Below are positions 53,382 to 63,475 of a stretch of 64,000 nt of DNA, piece by piece. Position numbers and translations under genes: made by a program. The DNA is taken from the NCBI RefSeq assembly GCF_002949735.1, contig NZ_CP026681.1, positions 3,162,001 to 3,226,000 of the forward strand, given 5' to 3'. The notes under the pieces are model-generated. The model searched no databases. It had not been told where the DNA came from and saw only the letters and a program-made list of their open reading frames with translations. The stretch's first letter is position 1; each line of letters opens with the position of its first letter. The stretch is from Nostoc sp. 'Peltigera membranacea cyanobiont' N6 (GTDB taxonomy: Bacteria; Cyanobacteriota; Cyanobacteriia; Cyanobacteriales; Nostocaceae).

Positions 53382-56327
53382 TTAATTATCTTGTTGCACG
53401 CCGTTTACTACTGGCTTCACTTCAGAAAATGGATCGGTGCCACCACCCCAGTTAAAATCACTAATTCGGATGCTGAAGCCACCTAATTGCAACACCGGAT
53501 TGTAACGAAAGGTGATGCCATAGGTGCGACGGCTATATTCCAAAATGTAGTCAGTGCTTGTCTCTCTACCTGTATCCAAGTTAACAGATGTTTGAAAGCC
53601 TAAACGAAAAGGGCCGTAGATTTGCTGTGATATCCCAGCGCTTAACACTTTGTTATCAACGGAGCGATCGAACAAAAAGGGAGATAATCCGTTATTTAAG
53701 CCTTGAGAGTAACTAACATTAAAGGCGGTATAGTCTAAAAAAGGTCGAGAAAAATGACCGATTTGCCCAACTAAGCCAATTGTACCAGTTAGAGTGCTTT
53801 GGTTATCACCATTGGTATAATAACTGCTAGTGCCTGTGAGACCAGCGATCGCTTGCAAGTAAGGAACAACAGGTCTAGCTGTGTATCGTAATCCCTGACT
53901 AGAAGTGGGTGGTAATGGTTTTCCTTGCCATAGCAATAACCCTTTACTGAGGGAAGCACTGGCTTGAAAACGACCTAGTGAGATGCGATCGTTTTCCCGT
54001 ATGGGTTCTAGCAAGTCTTGGCGATCGGTATTGGCATCAATATACTGAACGCCTGCCTGATAGGTGAGGTTGATGCCACTCTTGCCTAAAGGAATTACAG
54101 GAGAGGTAATCACGCCGCCAAAGCTGCTCTGGACAGTTTGAAAGCCGAGAGTACCGTTGTAGAGCCGATCGCGGTAATTATATTGCACATTCAAGACATG
54201 GGGAAGGCGATCGCCTAATATCTGGCGCAATCCCAAATTTATTCGCAAATTGTCTTCCACCTTATTTAAGTCAAAACTGGTTAACTGACCAGTTCCCTCA
54301 ATTACGGCTCGTGGACTCAAAACCGAATTTATCTTTGTCTTTACAGCAAACAGTGCGCCTAAATCACCCGTGCCTTCTTGCACACCTCTTTGTACTAGCA
54401 ACTGAGGCGTAATCGTCCAGCTTGTCTTCTCTGTATCGATCAGTGGAAAGCCACGCTCAATATACAAACCACCCCGATCTTCTCCATCATAGCCGAGGGA
54501 AACTATCGCAGGTGTAACGTCCCGCTCCCGACGGTCAATAGTCCGCTCATTCAACGGAATTGGTAAAGAGACGGTTTGATCCAATACCAAACGCTGCTTC
54601 TGTGTCCTAATGCGGTCTACCAAGGGCGATTCTCGCGTCAGAGTTACTGTATCTGCACGCAACTCTAGTTCTGGCGGCGAAAAAGGATCGTTGGTGATGC
54701 GAACATCCCTTGCTTGCCAACCTTGGGGATAGAAGTCAATATGTTCAGCTTCAAACCTGAGTCGATTGACTGCACCCCCTGCTTTCGGGGGTGGGATATT
54801 GCTAGCATCGGACTGACCACCTAATGCCACATCAATCTGTCCAGGGCTGCTCACACCCGAAAGGGGCTGATTGGCTCTAATGCGATCGCTCGGTGGACGT
54901 TTTGGCACTCCACCAGCAGTGATATTTGTGGGTGAGAAAGCTAAATCTGTTTGTGCTGAGGGTACATAAATTTCTCCTCTACCATTTAGCAGTTCCCCAC
55001 TATCTTGAACAAAGTTATAGGTAAAGCGTTGTCCGCGCAGTATCTGATCGCCCCGTGTTAAAGTTACGTTGCCTTCTCCCGCAGCAATCAAGTTGTCCAA
55101 ATTGACTTGCAGGCGATCGGCATCTACCACCGCTCCATCAAATCGCACTACTACATTACCTACAGCTGTAATAATTCGCCGTTGCTCGTCATACTCTTGC
55201 CGATCTGAAGTTACTTCTACAATTCTCGGTTTGGCTGGCGGAGTGCTAGTAGGCGCTTGTGGCTGATTGGTGGTATTTACTTTTGGTGTAGGGGTTACTG
55301 CTTGAGCTTGTTGTTGGACTTGGGAACTGAATTCTACAGTGAGCGGTGTTGAGAGTTGCTTTGTCGGGTTGCGAGACTGAAATTTTATAAAATGTTGTAC
55401 TGATTGAGAACTTGGTGCAAGATCGGCAGCAGATACGGAGATATTGTCGTTTTTTGGAGACTGTGGCGCAGTAATAATATCACTTTGCTGTTTTTGCTGG
55501 GTTAACTTCTCGGCTAAAATTTCCGCCTTGGATTTGACTAACTTGTTATTTGTAACACTTGGGGCAATTTGAAGGGGAAGCGGATATTGCGCGACCAGGG
55601 GATTTGGGGAAACTCCATAGCTAAATCGTGGAGAGTCCAAAAAGTTTTGTTTTTCTCCAGCAACATAGTTGGGATTTAGCGTAGACGCGGAGCGGCTTGT
55701 CGTCAGACATCGCTCGCCAAGTTTTTGAGAAGGTTCGCATCTTACATCTAGAGAAGCCTCCGCTCCAACTTTTATTGGCAATGCAGTAGCTTCTCTTTCC
55801 TTCTCCCGTTTGCGTAACGCCGCTCTTAGGAGAAGTTCCGAGCGCCGAACGCCAATGCTTGAACTTGTCTTTGTGTCTTCTTTATCTTGGTTATTAGAGG
55901 TTTTAACCTCCTGCGTGGGATAGCCAATAACCAGTGATTGCCCCAAAAGTCCAGCACTTCTAGAGCCAGTAATGGGAGAAATTTCTGGTGGAAAGGTTTC
56001 TGGTGGATGGGGTACAGGAGTTTCGACAACTACCAAGTCATCCTGAGTTGAGTTTGTCGGAGTTGGCAATTGCGAATGACTCTTGTTGTCATCCGCAATT
56101 GCCAACTCAGCCAAATCCTTGGACTGCTTGGATTTGTCTGTCTTTTGCTGTATTCCAGTTTCTACAACTGAAAGAAACTTTGTATGACTCGCAGATGAGG
56201 TGGGATTTACAGGTTGTAAAGATTCGAGGATCGGAGGCGGATTGGGTGGCAGAACTGGATGAAGCATAAGTGAGCAAAATCGGGCTAACAAACAGCCAAA
56301 TGACGGACGGAAGGATAAACTATACAT
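53382..56327 (-). CDS. DUF3769 protein, LptD/OstA-like outer-membrane protein
   Basis: A 981-residue cyanobacterial outer-membrane biogenesis protein. A long low-complexity Pro/Ser/Gln-rich N-terminal third (about 1-375) is followed by an OstA/LptA-like domain (about 378-470: SDRQEYDEQRRIITAVGNVV, DADRLQVNLDNLIAAGEGNV). The C-terminal ~480 residues form a beta-barrel-like region of alternating strands (QRLVLDQTVSLPIPL, GITFRYNPVLQLGGFSIRI). It probably inserts lipopolysaccharide in the outer leaflet. A palindromic repeat (55679-55718) is read in frame within the disordered third (GERCLTTSRSAST). No clear signal peptide is visible, so the true start may lie elsewhere. Confidence 0.8.
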   Translation of the reverse strand: MYSLSFRPSFGCLLARFCSLMLHPVLPPNPPPILESLQPVNPTSSASHTKFLSVVETGIQQKTDKSKQSKDLAELAIADDNKSHSQLPTPTNSTQDDLVVVETPVPHPPETFPPEISPITGSRSAGLLGQSLVIGYPTQEVKTSNNQDKEDTKTSSSIGVRRSELLLRAALRKREKEREATALPIKVGAEASLDVRCEPSQKLGERCLTTSRSASTLNPNYVAGEKQNFLDSPRFSYGVSPNPLVAQYPLPLQIAPSVTNNKLVKSKAEILAEKLTQQKQQSDIITAPQSPKNDNISVSAADLAPSSQSVQHFIKFQSRNPTKQLSTPLTVEFSSQVQQQAQAVTPTPKVNTTNQPQAPTSTPPAKPRIVEVTSDRQEYDEQRRIITAVGNVVVRFDGAVVDADRLQVNLDNLIAAGEGNVTLTRGDQILRGQRFTYNFVQDSGELLNGRGEIYVPSAQTDLAFSPTNITAGGVPKRPPSDRIRANQPLSGVSSPGQIDVALGGQSDASNIPPPKAGGAVNRLRFEAEHIDFYPQGWQARDVRITNDPFSPPELELRADTVTLTRESPLVDRIRTQKQRLVLDQTVSLPIPLNERTIDRRERDVTPAIVSLGYDGEDRGGLYIERGFPLIDTEKTSWTITPQLLVQRGVQEGTGDLGALFAVKTKINSVLSPRAVIEGTGQLTSFDLNKVEDNLRINLGLRQILGDRLPHVLNVQYNYRDRLYNGTLGFQTVQSSFGGVITSPVIPLGKSGINLTYQAGVQYIDANTDRQDLLEPIRENDRISLGRFQASASLSKGLLLWQGKPLPPTSSQGLRYTARPVVPYLQAIAGLTGTSSYYTNGDNQSTLTGTIGLVGQIGHFSRPFLDYTAFNVSYSQGLNNGLSPFLFDRSVDNKVLSAGISQQIYGPFRLGFQTSVNLDTGRETSTDYILEYSRRTYGITFRYNPVLQLGGFSIRISDFNWGGGTDPFSEVKPVVNGVQQDN
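55679..55718. repeat. palindromic repeat in frame within the DUF3769 gene
   Basis: gcgtagacgcggagcggctt continuing to cagacatcgctcgcc, the longer variant of the family, in the Pro/Ser-rich part of the protein. Confidence 0.75.
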
Positions 56328-56463
56328 TTTGCCTTCCGACTGTCGCCTTCTGCTACCTACAGCAAGCTACCTGGAGGAAGAAACTTACTAAATTTCCCTT
56401 AGTAAGTTTCTGTGGCGTTTAGTATTTTCCGCCTTCCAAAGTCGCGGATGATTTATCGCCCTT

Positions 56464-56580
56464 TTACTCTAAGTCCCGACGGCCGGGGTTCCGAGCAGGA
56501 TCGTTCGACAAAAATCCGAAGATGAAGATAGTAACGAAGAAGGCAACAACAATATAAACAGCGATTTTTAAAGTCAGCAT
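56464..56580 (-). CDS. psbI: photosystem II protein PsbI
   Basis: A 38-residue single-helix subunit at the PSII reaction centre, beside D1. It reads [20 protein letters not shown], then [18 protein letters not shown], which matches PsbI along its whole length; one transmembrane helix spans residues 5-24. GGAG lies 8 nt before the ATG at 56580. It stands alone: no other psb gene adjoins it, and it is co-directional with the DUF3769 gene about 140 bp downstream. Confidence 0.95.
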
Positions 56581-57001
56581 AGAAATATCTCCAAGGGGTA
56601 AAACAAAGAAAGCTTTTCTTTGAGGATCTGCCATGCAGAAAAGATAGCTACTTTATATTACCCAAATCTTGTCCCTTTTTTAGACGACTCTAGGGATTGG
56701 GGAACTCGGGGCCCCCTCTGGGGATTAGGGGCGATGGGGACTGGCAGTGTCTACCTTACAGTTATTGAGAATGGTGCAAGATGTCAACTGTCTGACTTTT
56801 AGATGACCCTAAGAAATAACTCAGAGATTAGTTTACTCTTGTGACGTTCGCTGACGGTAAAAGTTTCTAAAAAAAAGGGTAGAGGCATAAGTTACAGGTT
56901 AGAAGAAATAATTCTCCTTGTCCCCAGTCCCCAGTCCCCAGTCCCCAGTCCCCAGTCCCCAGTCCCCAGTCCCCAGTCCCCATTCCCCATTCCCCATTCC
57001 C
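56581..57001. other. spacer with a long STRR tract
   Basis: No gene. A short minus-strand leader of psbI sits at the left; the right half is the heptamer array at 56920-57001. Confidence 0.5.
56920..57001. repeat. CCCCAGT then CCCCATT heptamer array
   Basis: About nine perfect CCCCAGT units followed by three CCCCATT units, ending at the stop codon of the acyltransferase gene. It is the longest STRR in the window and shows an abrupt switch of repeat unit. Confidence 0.95.
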
Positions 57002-57703
57002 CTATTTCTCAGCTTGAAGTTTTGCTAGGTCTTTACCAGTTCGGTTTTTGATTACTCGTGCAGGTATGCCTATAGCAATGGAGAAAGGAGGAATATCTTT
57101 ATTGACAACTGCTCCCGCACCAATAACACTGCCTTTGCCGATGGTAACGCCATCTAATACGGTTACTCCATGACCTAGCCAACAATCATCTTCAATCACA
57201 ATTCCCTTGCGAGTAACACCTTGGTATTTAATCGGCTCTATCGGATCGGCAAAATTATGATTATTAGCATATATCCCTGAGTGGGCAGCAATCATACAGT
57301 GCTTACCAATTTTAATATCTCCTGGTCCCTCAATACAGACGTTGGGAGCAATGAAGGTGTCTTCATCAATATGTATACACGTATCTTTCAAACACCCTAT
57401 ATCAACGTTACGCTCAATAGCTACTCTATTTCCTAGATGAATTCTATTATTTTTGTGTCCTCTAGCATCCATCCGCACACCCTTGAAAATATATACTCCA
57501 CTGCCAATTTCAATACAAGAAGTACCGTTAAATTCAACACCATTTTGAATATAAACTGGGCTGTCTATTTGGGCAAAAATACTCCGATATCCTAAATTAC
57601 GCAACTTCGGGCCCAGAAGAAGTGTAGGAATATCTCCTAACACAGTAGTTACTACAAGTTCTTGCACGCGCTGCAATTTTGAAAAATATTGCTCGTTATG
57701 CAT
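57002..57703 (-). CDS. hexapeptide-repeat O-acyltransferase
   Basis: A 233-residue left-handed beta-helix acyltransferase (maltose/galactoside acetyltransferase-like). Hexapeptide repeats fill about residues 55-200 (for example IEIGSGVYIFKGVRMDARG, IGKGSVIGAGAVVNKDIP), with the catalytic His probably in GIYANNHNFADP. The C-terminal PARVIKNRTGKDL is typical of sugar O-acetyltransferases of capsule or polysaccharide pathways. I start at ATG 57703 (MHNEQYF); a TTG at 57721 would add six residues. No glycan genes adjoin it. Confidence 0.85.
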   Translation of the reverse strand: MHNEQYFSKLQRVQELVVTTVLGDIPTLLLGPKLRNLGYRSIFAQIDSPVYIQNGVEFNGTSCIEIGSGVYIFKGVRMDARGHKNNRIHLGNRVAIERNVDIGCLKDTCIHIDEDTFIAPNVCIEGPGDIKIGKHCMIAAHSGIYANNHNFADPIEPIKYQGVTRKGIVIEDDCWLGHGVTVLDGVTIGKGSVIGAGAVVNKDIPPFSIAIGIPARVIKNRTGKDLAKLQAEK

Positions 57704-58657
57704 GGCTACATATCTCTTCAATTAATTGTTGTTGACAGTATTGAAAGTTGTTTTGCCTGTATCCTAATCTTCTGCCAATATTCAGTGACTTTGTATTTAG
57801 TCATACATGATATGAGTGGCAGCGTTACCAAAATTTACCCATATTTGTAGATAGTTTTCCAGATGTTGGAAAACTAGAGTCTGGCTTTAACTATGCAAGC
57901 AATTCTTGAACTTAAGTGCGGCATAGTTACTGAACTGGTATGCACAATTACATTGATTCGTTAGAAGCTTTTATACCAGTTAAGACCCGTAAAAATTTTG
58001 CTTCTTTTTCACCAGGCTCAACTAACAAAACAATGTCAGTGCATTATAGAGTCAAATCTCAGACTATTAAATTTTCTGATGGGTAAATTTGCTGGTTTAG
58101 ATAGGGGACAATTTTGGTTAGTCGGCAAATTTGAAAGCTTGTTACGCAAAGAAGGATGAAGTTGTTTGCCTTGAAGCTACTTTCTCTCAGGCGATTTTAG
58201 TCTTTTGAAACAACTCATTTATACAAGCTATTTTGCAACAAAAAATACATTTAACTAGACTCTTTTAAAGATTTAGATAAAATTTCTGCCTAGCATGACA
58301 ATGTAATTATTGTTGGGTTTTATCGGGTATCTTTGCCCAAATAAACCCAATTAGGGTGGATTATCTCCCACATCAGCCATCACATTGAAGTTAACCATCG
58401 GTGCAAACAAGTAAGCGCTTCCCCGACTGCTATGACGGCTTTCTTGCAACGAATTTCTAGAGTATGCTGCTCCAATCATGTTGCACACGGATGATTTACA
58501 GACTAGTCAATTCACGTTTGTAATTACATGAATCGTTTTAAGAACAATTGTTTTTAACGATAACACATTTTATTTTTAGTGGAACATTCTCAAATAATTT
58601 GATTTCCAAGTTTATTGTCGATCAAAATAGCGCCAATCAGTTAACTTTTTTACTGTA

Positions 58658-58687
58658 GCGATGCCTGCTGCGGGCAAAGCCTATGCT
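58658..58687. repeat. palindromic repeat, intergenic
   Basis: gcgatgcctgctgcgggcaa continuing to agcctatgct. Confidence 0.65.
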
Positions 58688-58925
58688 ACTCTTAAATAAT
58701 TTTATACACTTAGTTAAAATTCATTGAGGATGGTAATTTTAAAAATGCTCTTAACGGTTACTTGCCATTTTTGTCTGTATTTCTACCGTTGATTGTCCAA
58801 GTAATGTTCTGATTGGGCGTTCAAGTCAGAATGATATCTACTATACTTATGACAACATCTTCGTTAAAAGCCAAAAGGCTCAAAATTTTTCTCTTCCTAT
58901 TACTCACAATATGAAAATTTGTAAA

Positions 58926-58966
58926 TCACCCATTCGGGTGAGCCAAGCGGGTGATGCGTGCTTGGC
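58926..58966 (+). promoter_or_regulatory. two adjacent hairpins with alternative pairing
   Basis: tcaccc (58926-58931) can pair with gggtga at 58936-58941. A second stem gccaagc/gcttggc (58942-58948/58960-58966) holds in its loop another gggtga (58949-58954) that could capture the same tcaccc. It lies about 140 nt upstream of the small gene at 59103. A structured leader is possible, but no known class is recognised. Confidence 0.35.
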
Positions 58967-59102
58967 ACTACTCATTATAAATTTTATTGAAGGAAAGCTA
59001 AAACGTAGCTTAGTTTCTAGGAGAAGTTCACAAAATAACATCAAATAACATCAAATACCCACATTGAGGTATCGGTTTTAACTCACACACTTGGTTCAAA
59101 TT

Positions 59103-59426
59103 ATGGCTTTAATTAAAGAAATTGTCCAAGAAGCTCTAACTACAGGCTATCTGAGTGTTGTAGCCGAAGATCAACTGCGATCGCAACTTCAAAGTAATTA
59201 TGACTCAGAAGACCTAGATGCCTGGATCGTGTTACAGCGAGCTATTGCAGCCGGCGGTGTAAAACAAGAGTCGCGCCGAAAAAAAGCTTCTCTCTCTCCC
59301 AAAGCCAAAGACGCTTCATCAAGTATCAAACTTGCTTATCAAATGGCAGCAGAGATTGCTTATGCAGCAGCTGTAGCTTTATCAATGACAAAAAATACCA
59401 AAGATCAGCCTTCACTAGGCGCGTAA
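59103..59426 (+). CDS. conserved cyanobacterial hypothetical protein
   Basis: A 107-residue soluble protein. The N-terminal half is a helical block of a cyanobacterial family (ALIKEIVQEALTTGYLSVVA, EDQLRSQLQSNYDSEDLDAW). A basic linker (ESRRKKASLSPKAK) and an Ala-rich helix (AYQMAAEIAYAAAVALSM) follow. The function is unknown. I start at ATG 59103; an earlier GTG at 59091 adds four residues. It has a long (over 1 kb) upstream spacer with hairpins, unusual for such a small gene. Confidence 0.7.
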   Translation: MALIKEIVQEALTTGYLSVVAEDQLRSQLQSNYDSEDLDAWIVLQRAIAAGGVKQESRRKKASLSPKAKDASSSIKLAYQMAAEIAYAAAVALSMTKNTKDQPSLGA

Positions 59427-59467
59427 AATAACACGCTAAAAAGTTATTTTCCTGATTTAGTATCAAG

Positions 59468-59542
59468 AATTATACCAAGTAGTTAGTGTAGGCGTAGCCT
59501 GCCGCAGGCATGGCTTTTCCTAGTTAACTGCTTGGTATAATT
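59468..59542. mobile_element. short inverted-repeat element (MITE or terminator)
   Basis: aattataccaag (59468-59479) is perfectly inverted at cttggtataatt (59531-59542); near-identity extends several bases further in. A palindromic repeat copy (59488-59514) forms the core, and a T run follows, so it may also terminate the upstream transcript. Confidence 0.6.
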
Positions 59543-59560
59543 TTTTAATCTCATTTTAAG

Positions 59561-59591
59561 TGATGTCAACGACAGGCTATTTGGGATCGCC
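59561..59591. repeat. palindromic repeat, degenerate
   Basis: tgatgtcaacgacaggctat continuing to ttgggatcgcc; related to the copy that starts the hybrid kinase gene. Confidence 0.5.
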
Positions 59592-60014
59592 TCTCCTGGA
59601 ACTTACTTTAACATAAGAATCATAACTGCTTCTTTATCAGCGCAATTGTATTAAAAAATAATTAAAAATTTCATTTTTCTGGCAACAGCTATGATAAATT
59701 TTCACCCTCAGCCAAGACCATAGAACTGATCCCCGGAAGCAATACTAAAATAAATATAAATTATTTCTTTAAAACTAGATTTTTTTAAGTGATATATGCC
59801 ACTCAATGATTAAATCTTAATATACCAAGTACATGGCTGAAAGTAACGCACAGAATTAGAAACACCTTGGTGTCAACTTTAGCAACGATGTTAAAAAAAA
59901 TTCTCAATGCTTAACAAAGTCATCGCTTTTTCACAAACTACAGTATAAAGAATTGGCAACATTGGTAAAGACAGTAAACAATAACCATAACTAAACTTGG
60001 AGTTTTGCCAACCT

Positions 60015-62579
60015 ATGCAGCCAATTCGCACATTTAACGTATCTCCTTCACTACCACCGCGACTCGAACCACTGCGGCGGTTATCATATAACTTGCACTG
60101 GGATTGGAACGTTGATACTAAAGATTTATTCCGTCGCTTAGACTCTGACCTGTGGGAGTCTAGCCATCACAACCCAGTGTTAATGCTCGGTACTATCTCC
60201 CAATCGCGGCTTTTGGAAGTTGTCGAAGATGAAGGCTTTCTAGCGCAAATGGATCGGGCTGACCGTCAGTTAGACGATTATTTGCAGGAGCGCACTTGGT
60301 ATCAAAAACAACGGGAAGATAAACCAAAAGAATGCTACGCCTATTTTTCGGCGGAATTTGGACTTGTCGATTGTTTGCCCGTCTATTCTGGAGGCTTGGG
60401 TGTTCTGGCGGGGGATCACCTCAAATCTGCTAGCGACTTGGGGCTACCACTTGTGGGTGTAGGTTTGCTGTATCAGCAAGGCTACTTTGCCCAATACCTC
60501 AACGCTGATGGCTGGCAGCAAGAACGCTATCTGCTCAACGATTTCTATAATATGCCCTTGCATCTAGAGCGCAATGCCGATGGTTCAGAACTGCGGATTG
60601 CGGTAGATTATCCCGGACGCAAGGTGTATGCGAGAGTTTGGCGCGTACAGGTGGGAACAGTTCCTCTGTATCTGCTGGACACCAATATCGAACCCAACAA
60701 CACTTACGACCACGATATCACAGATCAGCTATACGGTGGCGACATCGATATGCGTATCCACCAGGAAATTATGCTGGGGATCGGTGGCGTGCAAATGCTC
60801 AAAGCTTTGGGGCTGAAAGTTACCGCCTACCACATGAATGAAGGCCACGCCGCCTTCTCTGCTTTAGAACGCATCCGCTTGCTGATTCAGGAAGAAGGGC
60901 TGAGTTATATTCAAGCTAAACAGGTGGTAGCTTCTAGTAACATTTTTACTACCCACACACCAGTACCTGCGGGGATTGACTTGTTCGCTCCCGACAAAAT
61001 GCTGCACTACCTGGGGTACTATGCAGAGATATTTGGATTGCCCAAAGAGCAATTTTTAGGACTGGGGCGTGAAAATACAGGCGATTTATCGGGGCCTTTC
61101 AGTATGGCGGTGCTGGCGCTGAAAATGGCAACATTTTCTAACGGTGTCGCCCAACTACATGGTGTTGTGTCGCGGCAAATGTTCCAAGGCTTGTGGAAGA
61201 ATGTGCCAGTAGAGGAAGTACCGATCGCAGCAATTACGAATGGTGTCCATGCTCGGAGTTGTGTCGCCAAATCGACTCAAGAGTTATACGATCGCTACCT
61301 CGGCCCAAATTGGTCATCAGCACCACCAGATAGCCCATTGTGGGATCGGATGGATGCCATACCCGATGAGGAATTGTGGCGCAATCACGAACGCTGCCGC
61401 TTAGATATGATTTTGTATGTGCGGGAGCATTTGGTCAAGCATTTAACCGATCGCGGCGCTTCTGCTTCCGAAATTATCCAAGCCCAAGAAGTTTTAGATC
61501 CCTACGCTTTCACCATTGGCTTTGCCCGCCGATTTGCCACCTACAAACGCGCCACCCTCTGGATGCGCGATTTGGATCGCATTAAGCGGCTTTTGCTGGC
61601 TAACAAAGACCGGAAAGTGCAATTCGTGATTGCTGGTAAAGCACATCCTAAGGATATTCCCGGTAAAGAACTGATCCGCGATATCAATCACTTTATCCGC
61701 GAACAACATTTAGAAAAACAGGTCGTGTTTGTTCCCAATTACGACATTCACATCTCCCGGTTGATGGTTGCGGGTTGCGATATTTGGTTAAATACACCGC
61801 GTCGTCCACGAGAAGCCTCTGGTACTAGTGGCATGAAAGCGGCAATGAATGGATTGCCAAATTTAAGTGTACTAGATGGTTGGTGGGATGAAGCTGATTA
61901 CGTCCGCACGGGCTGGGCAATCGGACATGGAGAGAATTACGACGATCCTAACTACCAAGATGAAGTAGAGGCAAATGCGCTCTACGAGTTGCTTGAGAAG
62001 GAAGTTGTACCGCTATTTTACGAACACCGGGATAGTGATGGCTTACCCCGTCCGTGGGTTGCCAAAATGAAGGATGCAATTCGGTTGAATTGTCCCTTCT
62101 TTAATACAGCACGGATGGTAGGAGAATATGCTGGGAGAGCTTATTTCCCGGCTAGCGATCGCTATCATACCCTGACAGTTGATAACTATGCCCCAGCGAA
62201 AGAACTAGCTGCTTGGAAAGAAAAACTGAGCGGACACTGGTTCAACATCAGAATCAAAGATGTTGACGTATCAGCAGCTTCAGACATTGAGGTTAACCAA
62301 ACCGTTGCGGTCAAAGCCAAGGTTGACTTAGCAACTTTGAGCAAGGAAGATGTGCAGGTAGAGTTATATCAAGGTGCGATCGATGCCAATGGTGATATTG
62401 TCAACGCTGTAACAGTGGTGATGGATTACCAAGGTGAGGATTCACAGCAATTGAGCATTTACACGGGTAATATCACTTATACCGCTTCTGGTTTGCAAGG
62501 CTTGTCTTTGCGTGTATTGCCGAAAAATCAAAACCTGGCTAATGCTTATGAACCAAGATTAATTGCTTGGGCAGAATAA
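60015..62579 (+). CDS. glgP: alpha-glucan (glycogen) phosphorylase
   Basis: An 854-residue GT35 enzyme that releases glucose-1-phosphate from glycogen in the cytosol with pyridoxal phosphate. It is of the compact alpha-glucan phosphorylase type: N-terminus PLRRLSYNLHWDWN, then YFSAEFGLVDCLPVYSGGLG, HMNEGHAAF, and the PLP-lysine block REASGTSGMKAAMNG (Lys about 607). The C-terminal ~130 residues form a DUF3417-associated beta domain (RIKDVDVSAASDIEVNQTVA). I start at ATG 60015 (MQPIRTF); the frame opens at a TTG at 59997. A strong terminator follows. Confidence 0.95.
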   Translation: MQPIRTFNVSPSLPPRLEPLRRLSYNLHWDWNVDTKDLFRRLDSDLWESSHHNPVLMLGTISQSRLLEVVEDEGFLAQMDRADRQLDDYLQERTWYQKQREDKPKECYAYFSAEFGLVDCLPVYSGGLGVLAGDHLKSASDLGLPLVGVGLLYQQGYFAQYLNADGWQQERYLLNDFYNMPLHLERNADGSELRIAVDYPGRKVYARVWRVQVGTVPLYLLDTNIEPNNTYDHDITDQLYGGDIDMRIHQEIMLGIGGVQMLKALGLKVTAYHMNEGHAAFSALERIRLLIQEEGLSYIQAKQVVASSNIFTTHTPVPAGIDLFAPDKMLHYLGYYAEIFGLPKEQFLGLGRENTGDLSGPFSMAVLALKMATFSNGVAQLHGVVSRQMFQGLWKNVPVEEVPIAAITNGVHARSCVAKSTQELYDRYLGPNWSSAPPDSPLWDRMDAIPDEELWRNHERCRLDMILYVREHLVKHLTDRGASASEIIQAQEVLDPYAFTIGFARRFATYKRATLWMRDLDRIKRLLLANKDRKVQFVIAGKAHPKDIPGKELIRDINHFIREQHLEKQVVFVPNYDIHISRLMVAGCDIWLNTPRRPREASGTSGMKAAMNGLPNLSVLDGWWDEADYVRTGWAIGHGENYDDPNYQDEVEANALYELLEKEVVPLFYEHRDSDGLPRPWVAKMKDAIRLNCPFFNTARMVGEYAGRAYFPASDRYHTLTVDNYAPAKELAAWKEKLSGHWFNIRIKDVDVSAASDIEVNQTVAVKAKVDLATLSKEDVQVELYQGAIDANGDIVNAVTVVMDYQGEDSQQLSIYTGNITYTASGLQGLSLRVLPKNQNLANAYEPRLIAWAE

Positions 62580-62611
62580 TAGTGCTAAGTAATTGTTGAA
62601 TACTCAAGATT

Positions 62612-62650
62612 AGGCGTTGCTAAACTTAAATTAGCAACGCCTTTTATTAT
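62612..62650 (+). terminator. glgP intrinsic terminator
   Basis: aggcgttgctaa (62612-62623) pairs with ttagcaacgcct (62631-62642), followed by ttttattat. It lies about 30 bp after the stop. Confidence 0.9.
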
Positions 62651-63475
62651 GCGATGCAGTCACACCCAAAAAATAATTATTGCTATAATTCCTCATAATT
62701 ATAAGGAAAATGTAATTTGACTGGAATAATCACAAAAGTCAGCTTCTTAAGCTTTGAGCGATCCGCACTTTGGAGCTATAAGTACTAATGTCTGCGAATG
62801 TGGATTTCTTGGTTTACAAACGTTATACCAATCTGTAATAGCTTTGATTGACAATCAAAATATTAATAGTACACAAAAAATATTTTTACGTAAATTTATC
62901 AGCAAATAATGTGAAGAATATGCAAAGATGCGTGTAAAAGCAAAAATAGCTAAGTAAATACAGTAGTATATGGTAAGTGTTTGGTTATTTAGATGTTCTC
63001 TATTTTCAAGCTAGACATCTAAACAGAATTGTCCACAAGGGGGGTATAAAAATCTCTTTGCCGATCAAAAGTTGAATGTTTTCTCTTCTAGTAAGACTTA
63101 GACGCTGGCAAGAAACCAAATACCAAGTATAAATTCCAGGCATTCAATCGTCAGATTCTTTAATCATCCTTGTTCAATGATTATTACTGAACAAGGATAA
63201 TTAATTTAGTCTGAAATAACTGATAATCCTAAATACAGACGCTCATTAGTTTGTACAGCGCTTAAGGCTTAGATAGTTTTCAGATAAATTTAGATAGCGT
63301 CACGTAAAAGCCATTCTCTGGATTAATCTTTGATGAACATTAGTATTAATTAAAGATGATGTATAAGTATGGCAGAAACTTAAAATCCCGGTTAATTTTT
63401 GTGCCCAAAAATAGCAATAAAGTCCATGTTGATAACGTAAGTTACTGAAAAGCTAGATTTAGGTAGATAAAAGTT
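62651..63475. other. gene-free AT-rich spacer with two hairpins
   Basis: No gene. Hairpins: tttagatgt/acatctaaa at about 62988-63023 and atccttgttca/tgaacaaggat at 63166-63198. The latter has an 11-bp perfect stem without a T run. The rest is probably the promoter region of the RTX gene. Confidence 0.4.

Larger units (their letters stand above)
57704..59102. other. 1.4-kb gene-poor region
   Basis: I see no gene with family support. Features: a perfect 10-bp hairpin (tagttttcca/tggaaaacta) at 57852-57876, a palindromic repeat copy at 58658-58687, and a set of alternative hairpins at 58926-58966. Confidence 0.5.
59427..60014. other. spacer with two repeats
   Basis: No gene. It contains the inverted-repeat element at 59468-59542 and a palindromic repeat copy at 59561-59591; the rest is AT-rich leader of the phosphorylase gene. 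Confidence 0.5.

Noticed and set aside
56620..56802. 60-codon frame between psbI and the acyltransferase gene
   Set aside because: Composition is repeat-derived (gggattggggaactcggggc-like), no ribosome site and no recognisable fold.
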